A stretch of DNA of 59,659 nt, taken from CAZJTL01 sp964548905 (GTDB taxonomy: Bacteria; Cyanobacteriota; Cyanobacteriia; Cyanobacteriales; Xenococcaceae). This document shows positions 50,906-59,659 of this stretch, one piece after another. Made by a program: the position numbers and the translations under genes. The DNA is taken from positions 1 to 59,659 of the forward strand of contig CAZJTL010000006.1 of the NCBI GenBank assembly GCA_964548905.1. Reading direction: 5' to 3'. How positions within the stretch are numbered: the first letter of the stretch is position 1; every line of letters starts with the position of its first letter. The notes under the pieces are model-generated. The model was not told the DNA's origin. It saw only the letters and a program-made list of their open reading frames with translations, and ran no database searches.

Positions 50906-52831
50906 TCAATCCTTAGCCAAGTACTTTTCGATCGCCTCAGCTACAATTTGATTCATGGGGCGATTTTCTGCATCGGCGGCTTGTTTTAGACGAGAGAATA
51001 AGCTGTCATGGACAGAAATACGATGAGTATCTTTACGATTTCTTCTGGGCATTTTCATGTTTTTGTAGCTTCCTAATTCATAGCTACTGGAATATTCACG
51101 CAATGCTTCAAAACCAACACGATCGCAGAAGACACCAAAGCTTTCACCTGTTAGGCGATGACGCTTGAAGTAAATAAAAATTGGCTCAAAAAATTCTTCT
51201 AGCTTATCTACATGTACTTTCTCTGCGTATGGCTTAGCTAATTTGGTTTGATCTGGAGTTCCTCCCAACCAAATTTGATAACTATCTGGCGCACTACCAA
51301 CAAATCCTACTTCTGCCATATAAGGACGGGCGCAACCGTTAGGACAACCAGTCATACGAATAACGAATTGTTCGTTTCTGATGCCTAGTTTATTCAATAG
51401 CTTTCTAATGCGTGCAGTAATACTAGGAAGCACTCTCTCTGACTCGGTAATAGCTAAACCACAAGTAGGCATAGCGGGACAAGCCATTGAGTAACGGACA
51501 AAAGGGTCTATTTTCTCAAGTTCGATTTGCACGCCGTTACTTCTAAGAATTTGTTCGATCGCATCTTTATGAGCGGGGTCAATTTCGTAAAAAATAATAT
51601 TATGGTTAGGACTCAGCAGCATTGGTAAGTTAAACTGCTCGACAATTTCTCTGAGCGCTTTTTTCAGTTTAAATCTGCCTTGATTTTTAACTCGACCATT
51701 TTCTACGGAAATTCCATAGAACAATTTACCGTCGCCTTGTTCGTACCAACCAAGATAATCTTGAAATTTCCACTCTGGTAATTCTTTAAAAGTTGAAATT
51801 TGCTTACCAAAATATTCTTCAACCTTGGCGCGGAATTTCTCTACACCCCAATCGTGCAAGAGATATTTCATTCTGGCGTGGGGACGATGAGCGCGATCGC
51901 CGTAATCTCTTTGGGTAGCTACGATCGCCTTAATTAAATCCAAGATATCGTCTTTGTCAACGTAACCGATCGGATCGGAGGTTCTCGCAAAAGTCTGTTC
52001 TTTGTTGTGAGTACGTCCTAAACCACCACCAGCAAAAATATTAAATCCTTCTAGTTCTCCTCGATCGTTGGTTATCACTACCAAGCTGACATCGTGAGTG
52101 TAGAGATCGACAGAATTATCACCTGGTACAGTGACGCAGCATTTAAATTTACGAGGCATATAATTTGTCCCGTAAATTGGTTCTTCCTTGTCAGTAAAAA
52201 TTGTACCGTTAGTATTGCGCTGGCGTGCTGCGGTTACTTCTGGTGCCTCTTCACCGCTAATTATTTTTTCACCATCGAGCCAAATTTCGTAATAGGCACC
52301 AGTTTGAGGTCTGAGCAGGTCAGCAATTTTGTTAGCATACTCCCAAGCATACTTGTATTCTGGCTTATTTTTGTAAGGTGCTGGCGGTGCCATCACATTA
52401 CGATTGAGATCGCCACAAGCGCCCAAAGTTGAACCCATATTGCGAACTATTTCCGAGATCGCTGTTTTTAAATTCTTCTTAAGAATGCCATGAATTTGGA
52501 AACCCTGACGGGTGGTAACTCTAAGAGTATGATTGCCGTATTCTTCTGAAAGGCGATCGAGAGTTAAATACAATTGTGGTGGAATAAACCCCCCTGGATT
52601 GCGAGTACGCAGCATCATTTGATAGTCTTTTTCCTGACCGGGGGCGCGATTGTCTCGATTATCCTGTTGGTAAGAACCGTGAAACTTGAGGATTTGAACA
52701 GCGTCGTTGCTGAAGTGCGTTGTATCTTGTACTAATTCAGTAGCTAGGGGGTCGCGCAAAAAATTACTACGTTCTTTTAAGCCTTCTACTTTGGATAACT
52801 TGGGGGATTCAGGAATGGGAGTTTGTACCAT
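50906..52831 (-). CDS. sir: Ferredoxin-dependent sulfite reductase
   Basis: This 641-residue siroheme/[4Fe-4S] enzyme reduces sulfite to sulfide with photosynthetic ferredoxin. It has the two ferrodoxin-like halves (TTRQGFQIHGI, LKKALREIVEQF), the cluster ligands in ACPAMPTCGLAITESERVLP and TGCPNGCARPYMAEVG, and GTNYMPRKFKCCVTVPGDN. The last ~55 residues (after about 585) are an extra tail, KDTHRISVHDSLFSRLKQAA then NRPMNQIVAEAIEKYL. It reads like a ribbon-helix-helix (Arc/CopG) fold. Plastid sulfite reductases bind and compact DNA, so a DNA-binding tail would be meaningful. It is transcribed alone. Confidence 0.93.
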   Translation of the reverse strand: MVQTPIPESPKLSKVEGLKERSNFLRDPLATELVQDTTHFSNDAVQILKFHGSYQQDNRDNRAPGQEKDYQMMLRTRNPGGFIPPQLYLTLDRLSEEYGNHTLRVTTRQGFQIHGILKKNLKTAISEIVRNMGSTLGACGDLNRNVMAPPAPYKNKPEYKYAWEYANKIADLLRPQTGAYYEIWLDGEKIISGEEAPEVTAARQRNTNGTIFTDKEEPIYGTNYMPRKFKCCVTVPGDNSVDLYTHDVSLVVITNDRGELEGFNIFAGGGLGRTHNKEQTFARTSDPIGYVDKDDILDLIKAIVATQRDYGDRAHRPHARMKYLLHDWGVEKFRAKVEEYFGKQISTFKELPEWKFQDYLGWYEQGDGKLFYGISVENGRVKNQGRFKLKKALREIVEQFNLPMLLSPNHNIIFYEIDPAHKDAIEQILRSNGVQIELEKIDPFVRYSMACPAMPTCGLAITESERVLPSITARIRKLLNKLGIRNEQFVIRMTGCPNGCARPYMAEVGFVGSAPDSYQIWLGGTPDQTKLAKPYAEKVHVDKLEEFFEPIFIYFKRHRLTGESFGVFCDRVGFEALREYSSSYELGSYKNMKMPRRNRKDTHRISVHDSLFSRLKQAADAENRPMNQIVAEAIEKYLAKD

Positions 52832-53227
52832 TTTCTTTCTATAAGGATCTTCAGATGTATGGCAGTGGAGAAGATTGTACCAATGAAGATGCCTTCAGCT
52901 ATTCGTCCACTGCACTATGTTTTTTTCTATGCAGAATTAACATTTTAGAGGTTCTTACGATCTTAGCGTTAATGCAGATCGGTTATGGCTTTAAAAATTG
53001 TGACAATCTTTAGGGATTAGGGATTAGGGGATTAGGGATTAGGGGATTAGGGGTGTGGGGTGTAGGGTGCAGGGGAAATGAAAGCAGGGGAAGCGGGGGA
53101 AGTTGGGGAAGCAGGGGAGGCTATGGGAAAAAGTTCTCCCCCTGCACCCTCCGCACCCTCTGCCCCCTCTGCCTTCTGCATAAAAGCCTTCTGCATAAAA
53201 GCCTCCTACCTCCTGCTCCCTTTTAAT
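52832..53227. repeat. Intergenic region with dense tandem repeats
   Basis: The first ~180 bases (the sulfite reductase promoter side) show no repeats or genes. From 53012 on, GGGATTA/GGGGATTA units and G-rich GGGGAAG units run to about 53130. There the strand bias flips to C-rich CCTCTGC units. Two tandem copies of a 15-base unit (CTTCTGCATAAAAGC) lie at 53181-53210. Confidence 0.8.
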
Positions 53228-54088
53228 TTAACTAAACACAACTGTCCGATTTCCATAAACCAAAACTCGATTTTGCAAGTGCAATCTTACCGCTCTAGCT
53301 AATACTAATCTTTCTAAATCTTTACCCTTACGAATTAAATCTTCAACCGTATCTCGATGAGAAACTCTTGCTACTTCTTGTTCAATAATTGGTCCTTCAT
53401 CTAAATCGGCAGTGACATAATGAGCTGTAGCTCCAATAATTTTGACTCCTCTTTCGTGAGCGCGATGATAGGGATTAGCACCAGGAAAAGCAGGTAAAAA
53501 TGAATGATGAATATTAATGGCTTTGGGGAATTTTCTCACAAATTCAGCACTGAGAACTTGCATATATTTAGCCAAGATAACTAAGTCAATTTTGTATTCC
53601 TTTAATAACTCTAATTGCTTGTTTTCTTGTTCGAGTTTATTGTCTCCAGAAATAGGAATATGATAAAAATCGATACCAAATTGCTCGGCGATCGATTCCA
53701 GCTTGGAGTGATTACTAATTATCAAAGGAATTGTAGCGTTAATTTCTTTAGCTTTTTGTCGCCAAAGTAAATCGAGTAGACAATGATCTTGCTTAGTTAC
53801 CCAAATAGCGAGACGAGGAATAACATCAGAAAAATGCAATTGCCAGTTGGCTTTTAATTCTGTAGCAATCGTCGCCAAAGCAGGAGCAATTTCTTGCTTA
53901 GATAAATTAAAATTCTCTAATTGCCATTCAATACGAGTTAGAAATAATCCTGCGGTAAAATCTGTATGTTGATCTGCATGAATAATATTGCCACCATTAG
54001 AATAAATAAAATTAGCAATTTTCGCAACTAGTCCAGGTCGATCGGGACAGGAGACTAGTAAAGTAGCAGTAGAGTCTTGTTTGGACAT
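53228..54088 (-). CDS. purU: Formyltetrahydrofolate deformylase
   Basis: This 286-residue enzyme hydrolyses 10-formyl-THF to formate and THF. It has an N-terminal ACT domain (LLVSCPDRPGLVAKIANFI, about 9-80). A formyltransferase-like catalytic domain follows, with LISNHSKL, FYHIPI, LAKYMQVLS, NIHHSFLPAFPGANPYHRA and GATAHYVT. The Asn/His/Asp catalytic set of the family (ISNH, HHSFLP, LDEGPI) is present. I use ATG 54088; a TTG nine bases earlier is the only longer start. The stop codon directly meets the repeat region. Confidence 0.95.
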   Translation of the reverse strand: MSKQDSTATLLVSCPDRPGLVAKIANFIYSNGGNIIHADQHTDFTAGLFLTRIEWQLENFNLSKQEIAPALATIATELKANWQLHFSDVIPRLAIWVTKQDHCLLDLLWRQKAKEINATIPLIISNHSKLESIAEQFGIDFYHIPISGDNKLEQENKQLELLKEYKIDLVILAKYMQVLSAEFVRKFPKAINIHHSFLPAFPGANPYHRAHERGVKIIGATAHYVTADLDEGPIIEQEVARVSHRDTVEDLIRKGKDLERLVLARAVRLHLQNRVLVYGNRTVVFS

Positions 54089-54322
54089 TATTTCCAAAAA
54101 GCTTCTTGAAAGTTAATATAAGCTTGATATAATTTGAAGCACTGCGATAATTATAGTCTTGCCAAATTGAATCTTGAGAGTAATTTGACGCTTCAAATTC
54201 ACAAAATTTAAAATCGTATTATAAATGTTGTCAATATTAAGTAATCAAGGTAAATATAGATTGAAATTTAATTGACATCGGTTAAGCTTAAACAAGGTTG
54301 GCAAAGGCAACAAGAAAGAATT

Positions 54323-57300
54323 ATGAGTGGTCAAGATAAACAAGTAGGAAATGATGATAACTTGTTTGAGGAGCAAAACGGAGAACATCGGTCCGATCCT
54401 GTCGAAGGTTTCGACGATATTTGGACAGAAATCTCCCTCAACAAATCTCCAGAAGATCGATCGGAAGCAGTCTCTAATAGCCAGCAACCAACCGATGATT
54501 CTGCCAAAAAATTAAATAATTCTCCTGGTAGAAATGCTCAAGCATCAAATGAGGAAGAAATGCCATATTTCGATTGGCTAGATTTTTCTCTCGATGATAG
54601 TGGCGATCTCCAAAACCCTTCTAATAATAATCAATCGCTAGATCCTGCTACGCTCAGACAAGATGAATTAGCAACCATTTTTGATGAAGCAACTGCACTG
54701 ACAGAATCAGCAATCGAGTTAAGTTTAGAATCAGAAAATTTGGGAAACAACTCAGCAACTGATAGCTTTGACGATCTAGACGAACTTCTCGATTTAGAAT
54801 CAGAAAATTTACTCAATGAGTTAGAAAGTTCGCCAGAAGAAGTAGCTCAACAGCCTGAAATAGAAAGTCAGTTTGACGATCTCGATAATTTATTAGAGGA
54901 ACCATCTCTATCTTTTGACGCTCTAGAAGATTTAATTAATGAGAATGAATCTTCAGAAACACCTCAAGAAATCGCCGATTCATTCGCTTCATCAAGAGCA
55001 GATGGATCTCACTCTCCCGCGTTTAATGCTGTTGCTGATGAATTTGAAGACTTAGAGTCACTCTTACAAGAACCGATTCCCGCCAAATCAACTAGCAGTA
55101 AACCTATTAGTAAAGTAACGGCGACACAAGCTACTGGCGATCGCAAATCAGCCGCTTTCGACCAGACTATGAGGGTTCCAGTCAAAACTCTAGACAACCT
55201 CAGCAACCTAATTGGGGAATTGGTAGTCAAACGTAATAGACTTGAAGACGACCAAGAACGTTTGCGGCAATTTCTCGACAACCTTTTGAATCATGTGCAA
55301 TCCTTGAACGATGTTGGCGCAAGAATGCACGATTTATACGAGCGATCGCTCCTCGAAGGCGCATTGATGGCAAGTCGTCAAGCATCCCAGGCATACAGCG
55401 AAGCTAGTAGGAACGGTAGCTCAAGTTTTGGTACCAGTAGCGGCAATTCTAGTGCTAACGATGATGATTTGAGCGCTTTGGAAATGGACAGATTTACAGG
55501 CTTCCATTTACTCTCTCAAGAGATTATCGAACTGATCGTTAGAGTTAGAGAATCTACCTCCGATATTCAATTCCTGTTGGACGAAACTGACAAAGTAACG
55601 CAAACCCTCAGACAGGTTACGTCTCAACTGCAAGAAGGAATCAACTCATCGAGAATGGTAAGTTTCGGTCAAACTGCCGATCGCCTACCTAGAGCCGTCA
55701 GAGATATTTCCTTTAAACTAGATAAGCAAGCCGAACTCAACATTGAAGGTAGAGATGTCTTAATCGATAAGATGATTGTCGAACACCTCTACAACCCGAT
55801 GACTCACTTGGTCAACAATGCCATGACTCACGGGATCGAGACTCCAGAAGAGCGAGCGCAAAAAGGAAAAGATCCTGCTGGAAAAATTGAAATTAGTGCT
55901 TCTCTACAAGGCAATCAAACCATAATTTCTGTTACTGATGATGGAGCAGGAATCGATCCAGAAAGAGTTAAAGCCAAGGCGATCGAAAAAGGACTAATTT
56001 TCCCCGCTCAAGCAGATAATTTATCAATCCAAGACGTTTACGAGTTTCTCTTCCATCCTGGTTTTAGTACCAAAGATAAAGCTGATGACTTTGCTGGTCG
56101 TGGCGTTGGTATGGACGTAGTTAGAACCGACCTCAGAAAAATTAGGGGAACGATTAGTATCGATTCTGCCATAGGCAAGGGAACTACTTTTACAATCCGT
56201 CTACCTCTAGTTTTAAGTATTTCCAAAGCACTGGCTTGTCTATGCAACCACACTCGTATTGCATTTGCGATCGACGGCGTAGAAGATACCAAGGAATATC
56301 TTACTACCGATCTTCAAACTAATGCTCAAGGACTACAGTGCGTTTCTTGGCGGGGAAGTTTGTTACCTTTCCAGCCTCTAGGCAATTTAATTTCCTATAA
56401 TCGTCAACTGCGTCGAGGTTCAATTTACGGTAAGGTCAAAGATGATGACACTGTTTCCATCGTCTTCCTACGTAGCGGTACCAATGTGTTAGCCGTTCAA
56501 GTCGATCGCATTTTGGGCGAACAAGAAATAGTTATCAAGCAAATTGAAGGGCCAATTCCCAAACCACCAGGTATTGCTGGTGCAACCATTCTTGGTGACG
56601 GTAGTATCATGGCGATCGGCGATGTTCTAGAGCTAATTGAAATCGCTCAAGGACGCAGAAGCACAGATATTGGTACTAATCTCTGGCAGTTCGGTGGAGT
56701 GCAAGCAGCAGAGCCAGAAGTTGTCAAGAGCGAGCCTTTAGTACTAGTAGTTGACGACTCCATCACCGTAAGAGAACTACTAACCCTTAGTTTCACCAAA
56801 TTAGGCTATCGAGTCGAACAAGCTCGTGATGGTCAAGAAGGTTGGGACAAACTGCGCGGTGGCTTACCAGCAGACATGATTTTCTGCGACATTGAAATGC
56901 CTCGGATGAATGGTTTAGAGCTATTATCCAACCTTCAGAAAGAAGAAGCGCTCAAACATATTCCCGTTGCCATGCTTACCTCCCGTGGTGCAGAAAAACA
57001 TCGTAAACTAGCAACGGATTTAGGCGCTAGCGCTTATTTAACCAAGCCTTATACAGAAAAAGAATTGATTGACGTAGCTCAACGCTTCATCAATATCAAT
57101 AGGGAGAAAGATACTGTTATTACCGATACTGCCGAGCAATTGGCAACTACACCAAAACTATCTCAACCTCCAGCCGCCGATGCCAAACCAGCTAGTAGGA
57201 ATCCATCAGATTTAGTTGTTCTGATTATCGACGATTCAGTCACAGTTAGAGAACTACTCTCAATGACTTTTAGAAAAGCAGGTTATCATGTCGAACAGGC

Positions 57301-57628
57301 TCGTGACGGTCAAGAAGCATGGGATAAACTCAAAGGTGGATTGCATTGCGATATTGCTTTCTGTGACATTGAAATGCCTCGCATGAACGGTTTAGAATTA
57401 CTCTCACGCTTGCAAGAAGACGAACAGTTTTCATCCTTACCGATCGCCATGCTGACTTCTCGCGGCGCTCAAAAAATGAAGAATATGGCTGCCAAGCGGG
57501 GTGCCAAGGGTTACTTTGTCAAACCTTACGTTGAAGACACTTTACTAGATGCAGCTCAAAGAATGATTAATGGAGAGATTTTAATAGAGAGCATCAATTT
57601 AGAAGATATGGATAAAAGTGAAGAGTGA
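54323..57628 (+). CDS. CheA-like hybrid kinase (PilL-C-like) lacking HPt, with two receivers
   Basis: From ATG 54323 the protein is 1101 residues. Residues 1-270 are acidic and disordered-looking, with five F(D/E)(D/A)(L/I)xxLL-like motifs (30-37, 149-156, 184-194, 198-207, 241-251). Then come the CheA dimerisation helices (VKTLDNLSNLIGELVVKRNRL), the HATPase N-box HLVNNAMTHGIE with DDGAGIDPE and GRGVGMDVV, and a CheW-like domain. Two near-identical receivers follow (VLVVDDSITVREL and VLIIDDSVTVREL, each with CDIEMPRMNG). No HPt domain carrying a phospho-His is present. Synechocystis splits PilL into separate N and C genes, so the phosphotransfer domain may be encoded elsewhere. Likely role: twitching motility or phototaxis. 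Confidence 0.9.
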   Translation: MSGQDKQVGNDDNLFEEQNGEHRSDPVEGFDDIWTEISLNKSPEDRSEAVSNSQQPTDDSAKKLNNSPGRNAQASNEEEMPYFDWLDFSLDDSGDLQNPSNNNQSLDPATLRQDELATIFDEATALTESAIELSLESENLGNNSATDSFDDLDELLDLESENLLNELESSPEEVAQQPEIESQFDDLDNLLEEPSLSFDALEDLINENESSETPQEIADSFASSRADGSHSPAFNAVADEFEDLESLLQEPIPAKSTSSKPISKVTATQATGDRKSAAFDQTMRVPVKTLDNLSNLIGELVVKRNRLEDDQERLRQFLDNLLNHVQSLNDVGARMHDLYERSLLEGALMASRQASQAYSEASRNGSSSFGTSSGNSSANDDDLSALEMDRFTGFHLLSQEIIELIVRVRESTSDIQFLLDETDKVTQTLRQVTSQLQEGINSSRMVSFGQTADRLPRAVRDISFKLDKQAELNIEGRDVLIDKMIVEHLYNPMTHLVNNAMTHGIETPEERAQKGKDPAGKIEISASLQGNQTIISVTDDGAGIDPERVKAKAIEKGLIFPAQADNLSIQDVYEFLFHPGFSTKDKADDFAGRGVGMDVVRTDLRKIRGTISIDSAIGKGTTFTIRLPLVLSISKALACLCNHTRIAFAIDGVEDTKEYLTTDLQTNAQGLQCVSWRGSLLPFQPLGNLISYNRQLRRGSIYGKVKDDDTVSIVFLRSGTNVLAVQVDRILGEQEIVIKQIEGPIPKPPGIAGATILGDGSIMAIGDVLELIEIAQGRRSTDIGTNLWQFGGVQAAEPEVVKSEPLVLVVDDSITVRELLTLSFTKLGYRVEQARDGQEGWDKLRGGLPADMIFCDIEMPRMNGLELLSNLQKEEALKHIPVAMLTSRGAEKHRKLATDLGASAYLTKPYTEKELIDVAQRFININREKDTVITDTAEQLATTPKLSQPPAADAKPASRNPSDLVVLIIDDSVTVRELLSMTFRKAGYHVEQARDGQEAWDKLKGGLHCDIAFCDIEMPRMNGLELLSRLQEDEQFSSLPIAMLTSRGAQKMKNMAAKRGAKGYFVKPYVEDTLLDAAQRMINGEILIESINLEDMDKSEE

Positions 57629-57935
57629 CCAAGGGGCTAGGGATTAGGGATTAGGGATTAGGGGTTAGGGGTTAGGGATTAGGAAAAAGTAGCAAGTAGC
57701 GAGTGGCAAGTGCGGAGTCGGAGAAACTCCGCCTCCGAGCAAGTGAGAAAACTTTTGACTTTTGACTTTTGACTTTAGTTTTCTTCTGCCTCCTGCTTCC
57801 TGCCTTCTGCCTCCTGCCTTCTGGAGGCGGGAAAATCTGAGGAAACCTCAGATTTTCCCGCCGTCCTTCTGCCTTCAATCAGCAATGAACAATGAACCAC
57901 GAGCAATGAACAATCCTTTTTAGGAGTAAAGCAAT
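57629..57935. repeat. Tandem repeats and palindromes between cheA-like and spoIID-like genes
   Basis: These 307 bases hold GGGATTA units (57639-57681), a CGGAG/CTCCG palindrome (about 57713-57737), TTTTGAC units and CTTCTGC units. A 17-bp perfect hairpin (57826-57862) and AATGAAC units follow. There is no gene. Confidence 0.85.
57826..57862. repeat. 17-bp perfect hairpin repeat
   Basis: GGCGGGAAAATCTGAGG (57826-57842), a 3-base AAA loop, then its exact reverse complement (57846-57862). It shares the core TCTGAGG-N3-CCTCAGA and a following GCCGTCC-like end with the hairpin at 528-560 in the IscB leader. Confidence 0.85.
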
Positions 57936-59555
57936 TTGCCTAGACAACTAAAAATCTGTTTGGGTTTTGGTTTGGGAATAGTTTTGCTAATCTCTCTAGT
58001 TCAATTGAGAGCTGTCTTAGCTACCAAAACCACAACAAAAGATGTTGAACTGCAAGTAGGTATCGTGCAAAGGTTAGGAGACGAACCTACCGATCTCGTC
58101 AAAATTAATAGCACTAAGGGAGATTTATTAACACTTAGTTTTACGGATAAAAATTTACAGAAGCATACTTTACAAACCAGTCAATTACAGCTTGAAGTCG
58201 AACAGCAACTTTTGCCCAACTCAACACTAGATGAAAAACTGGTATTGAGTAATCATTCTGCCTTTGAAAGCGCAGAAGCTAGCGCTCTTAGTTGGCAAAG
58301 CAAAGGAATCGAAACAGAAGTAGCTCAACCAGAACGTTGGCAAGTTTGGGCAAAACGAGATACCTACTCAACTCCATTGTTGCGTCGAAAATTGCTGAAA
58401 AACCTGCAATCTCAGGGGTTTAATCGTTCCTATTTAGAAGGTAAGGTTTTGTCAGAACGTCCCAGAATTAGTTTTGTGGTTCGGGGCGAACGTTTTACAG
58501 TTGACTATTTAGATATTAAAACTAAGAAAAATTTATTTGAACTTAAGGAAGGAACCGAAAATCAGACATCAACTCGTTATGCTGGTAGTTTGAGGGTTCA
58601 ACCTAATGCTTACGGCGACTTTACTGTTGTCGATTTAGTGCCATTAGAAACCTATCTCAGAGGGGTTGTTCCCTTTGAAATTGGTGCTGATGCGCCTACC
58701 CATGCGCTGCAAGCTCAAACTATTATTGCTCGTACCTACGCACTGCGTAATTTAAGACGATTTGCGGTAGATGACTATCAGCTTTGTGCAAGTACTGATT
58801 GTCAAGTTTATAAAGGTTTAAGCGGAACAAATCCCACCATCGATCGCGCGATCGCTGCTACTAAAGGCTTAGTCTTAACCTATCAAAACGAATTGGTAGA
58901 TGCTCTCTATTATTCCTCTAGTGGTGGGGTAACAGGTTATTTTGAAGATGTTTGGGACGGACAGGCACGACCCTATCTTAAGCCAATTATTGATGCTCAA
59001 GGTAAAATTTGGGATCTTGCCAGTCAACCCCTTACTTCAGACGCGACTGTACGCCGTTTTATTAGTTTGAATAAAGGATTTAACGAGAAGGGAAACGCCA
59101 GATTTCGCTGGAAGCAACAAGTTAAGCTAGAGGATCTCAGTAAGGAGTTACGCGATTATCTGCAACGTAGTAATAAATCTTTTGGCGATTTTACTAATGT
59201 TGAGGAGATGAAAATTACCAAGCGATCGCCATCGGGAAGAATTTTAAGCATGGACGTAATTACCGATCGAGGCGCGATCGAATTAAATAAGAACGAAATC
59301 CGCAGCGCCTTTAGAGATATTTATAGTACTCTCTTTTACCTAGAACCTATTTTCGATCGCAACAATATTTTAAAAGCTTACGATTTTATCGGTGGTGGCT
59401 TTGGACATGGTGTGGGTTTGAGTCAACATGGCGCTCGTAATTTAGCCAAACTCGGTTGGTCGGCATCCCAAATCCTACAATTCTATTATCCTGCTACCAA
59501 AGTACAAACCCTGAACGAATCGATCTTATTGTCACGTTCTCCCACATTTTTATAA
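57936..59555 (+). CDS. SpoIID/LytB domain protein
   Basis: This 539-residue protein has an N-terminal membrane anchor or signal (ICLGFGLGIVLLISLVQLRAV) and a long beta-rich N-terminal part. The SpoIID/LytB domain (about 220-520) shows ETYLRGVVPFEIG, ALQAQTIIARTYAL, CASTDCQVYKG, and SSGGVTGYFEDVW. GGGFGHGVGLSQHGARNLA and the YYPATKV end follow. SpoIID is a peptidoglycan lytic transglycosylase in sporulators. In cyanobacteria the family probably acts on envelope peptidoglycan. It starts at TTG 57936 with AGGAG nine bases upstream (57922-57926), the only start with a good ribosome-binding site. Confidence 0.92.
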   Translation: MPRQLKICLGFGLGIVLLISLVQLRAVLATKTTTKDVELQVGIVQRLGDEPTDLVKINSTKGDLLTLSFTDKNLQKHTLQTSQLQLEVEQQLLPNSTLDEKLVLSNHSAFESAEASALSWQSKGIETEVAQPERWQVWAKRDTYSTPLLRRKLLKNLQSQGFNRSYLEGKVLSERPRISFVVRGERFTVDYLDIKTKKNLFELKEGTENQTSTRYAGSLRVQPNAYGDFTVVDLVPLETYLRGVVPFEIGADAPTHALQAQTIIARTYALRNLRRFAVDDYQLCASTDCQVYKGLSGTNPTIDRAIAATKGLVLTYQNELVDALYYSSSGGVTGYFEDVWDGQARPYLKPIIDAQGKIWDLASQPLTSDATVRRFISLNKGFNEKGNARFRWKQQVKLEDLSKELRDYLQRSNKSFGDFTNVEEMKITKRSPSGRILSMDVITDRGAIELNKNEIRSAFRDIYSTLFYLEPIFDRNNILKAYDFIGGGFGHGVGLSQHGARNLAKLGWSASQILQFYYPATKVQTLNESILLSRSPTFL

Positions 59556-59556
59556 A

Positions 59557-59659
59557 TTAACCTCAGTTCGGGTTAAGACAGCTTAAAGGGAGGGTAGCTA
59601 TCAGCTTTCAGCTTTCAGTTGTTTCCCTCCTGCCTTACTCAATTCGCAATTCGCCCGTG
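59557..59659. repeat. MITE-like repeat, copy C (inverted, cut by the window edge)
   Basis: Starting two bases after the SpoIID stop, the sequence reads TTAACCTCAGTTCGGGTTAA and AAAGGGAGGGTAGCTATCAG. It is the reverse complement of the right end of copies A and B. CAGCTTT repeats and TCCTGCC follow to the edge. Confidence 0.6.

Overview
The window is from a cyanobacterial chromosome. HIP1 octamers (GCGATCGC) and their GCGATCG cores occur in almost every gene, and the conserved proteins are cyanobacterial in type: ClpC, ferredoxin-type sulfite reductase, CcsA, a PilL-like CheA with two receiver domains, and DUF6761- and DUF2997-type small proteins. The intergenic DNA is moderately AT-rich and packed with the heptamer-type short tandem repeats (GGGATTA, TTCATTG, CCTGCTC, GGCAGAA) common in filamentous and baeocyte-forming cyanobacteria. 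I cannot assign a genus.

Layout. (1) 1-720, minus strand: the 5' part of an IscB-type (RRXRR) RNA-guided nuclease gene, cut by the window edge, with a strongly structured leader that looks like its omegaRNA (HEARO RNA). (2) 1436-21033, plus strand: an extracellular polysaccharide locus of the Wzx/Wzy type. It holds a priming phosphoglycosyltransferase, a Wzc-type tyrosine autokinase, a Wzx flippase, an exported parallel beta-helix carbohydrate-active protein, six glycosyltransferases (plus a WecG/TagA type), a Wzy/ligase-type polymerase, two SDR nucleotide-sugar enzymes and two decayed gene remnants. No outer-membrane Wza gene is in the window. (3) 21256-29859, minus strand: DUF427, ClpC, and a 1743-residue caspase-like/STAND NTPase/14-WD40 protein; a MITE-like repeat separates the blocks. 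(4) 30226-33800: a small NblA-like protein, PhoH-PIN, a small secreted repeat protein, the rplU-rpmA operon, and an orphan Xre antitoxin with a decayed toxin. (5) 34215-38137: an FHA-fused class A PBP, then a C5-methyltransferase/HNH nuclease pair that looks like a restriction-modification system with a homopolymer frameshift. (6) 38436-43209: Rieske protein, nucleosidase-like protein, PyrB, an atypical OmpR-family regulator, a DUF6761-like protein, and the Grx4/BolA iron-sulfur pair. (7) 43316-44668: a TnpB-only IS605-type element with one nonsense codon. (8) 44674-59555: a secreted TPR-like protein, DUF2997, CcsA, an MHYT hybrid kinase, HemD, sulfite reductase with an extra C-terminal helix domain, PurU, a CheA lacking its HPt domain, and a SpoIID/LytB protein.

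How they work together. The polysaccharide genes form one pathway: lipid-linked repeat assembly, flipping, polymerisation, and length control by phosphorylation. RplU/RpmA and Grx4/BolA are standard pairs. The methyltransferase/HNH pair, the caspase-STAND protein, the toxin-antitoxin remnant and the two OMEGA-type nucleases give the window a defence and mobile-element flavour. Small palindromes and tandem repeats have entered gaps and, in places, coding sequence: a WD40 blade, the HemD tail, and possibly the omegaRNA. No tRNA, rRNA or CRISPR array was seen.
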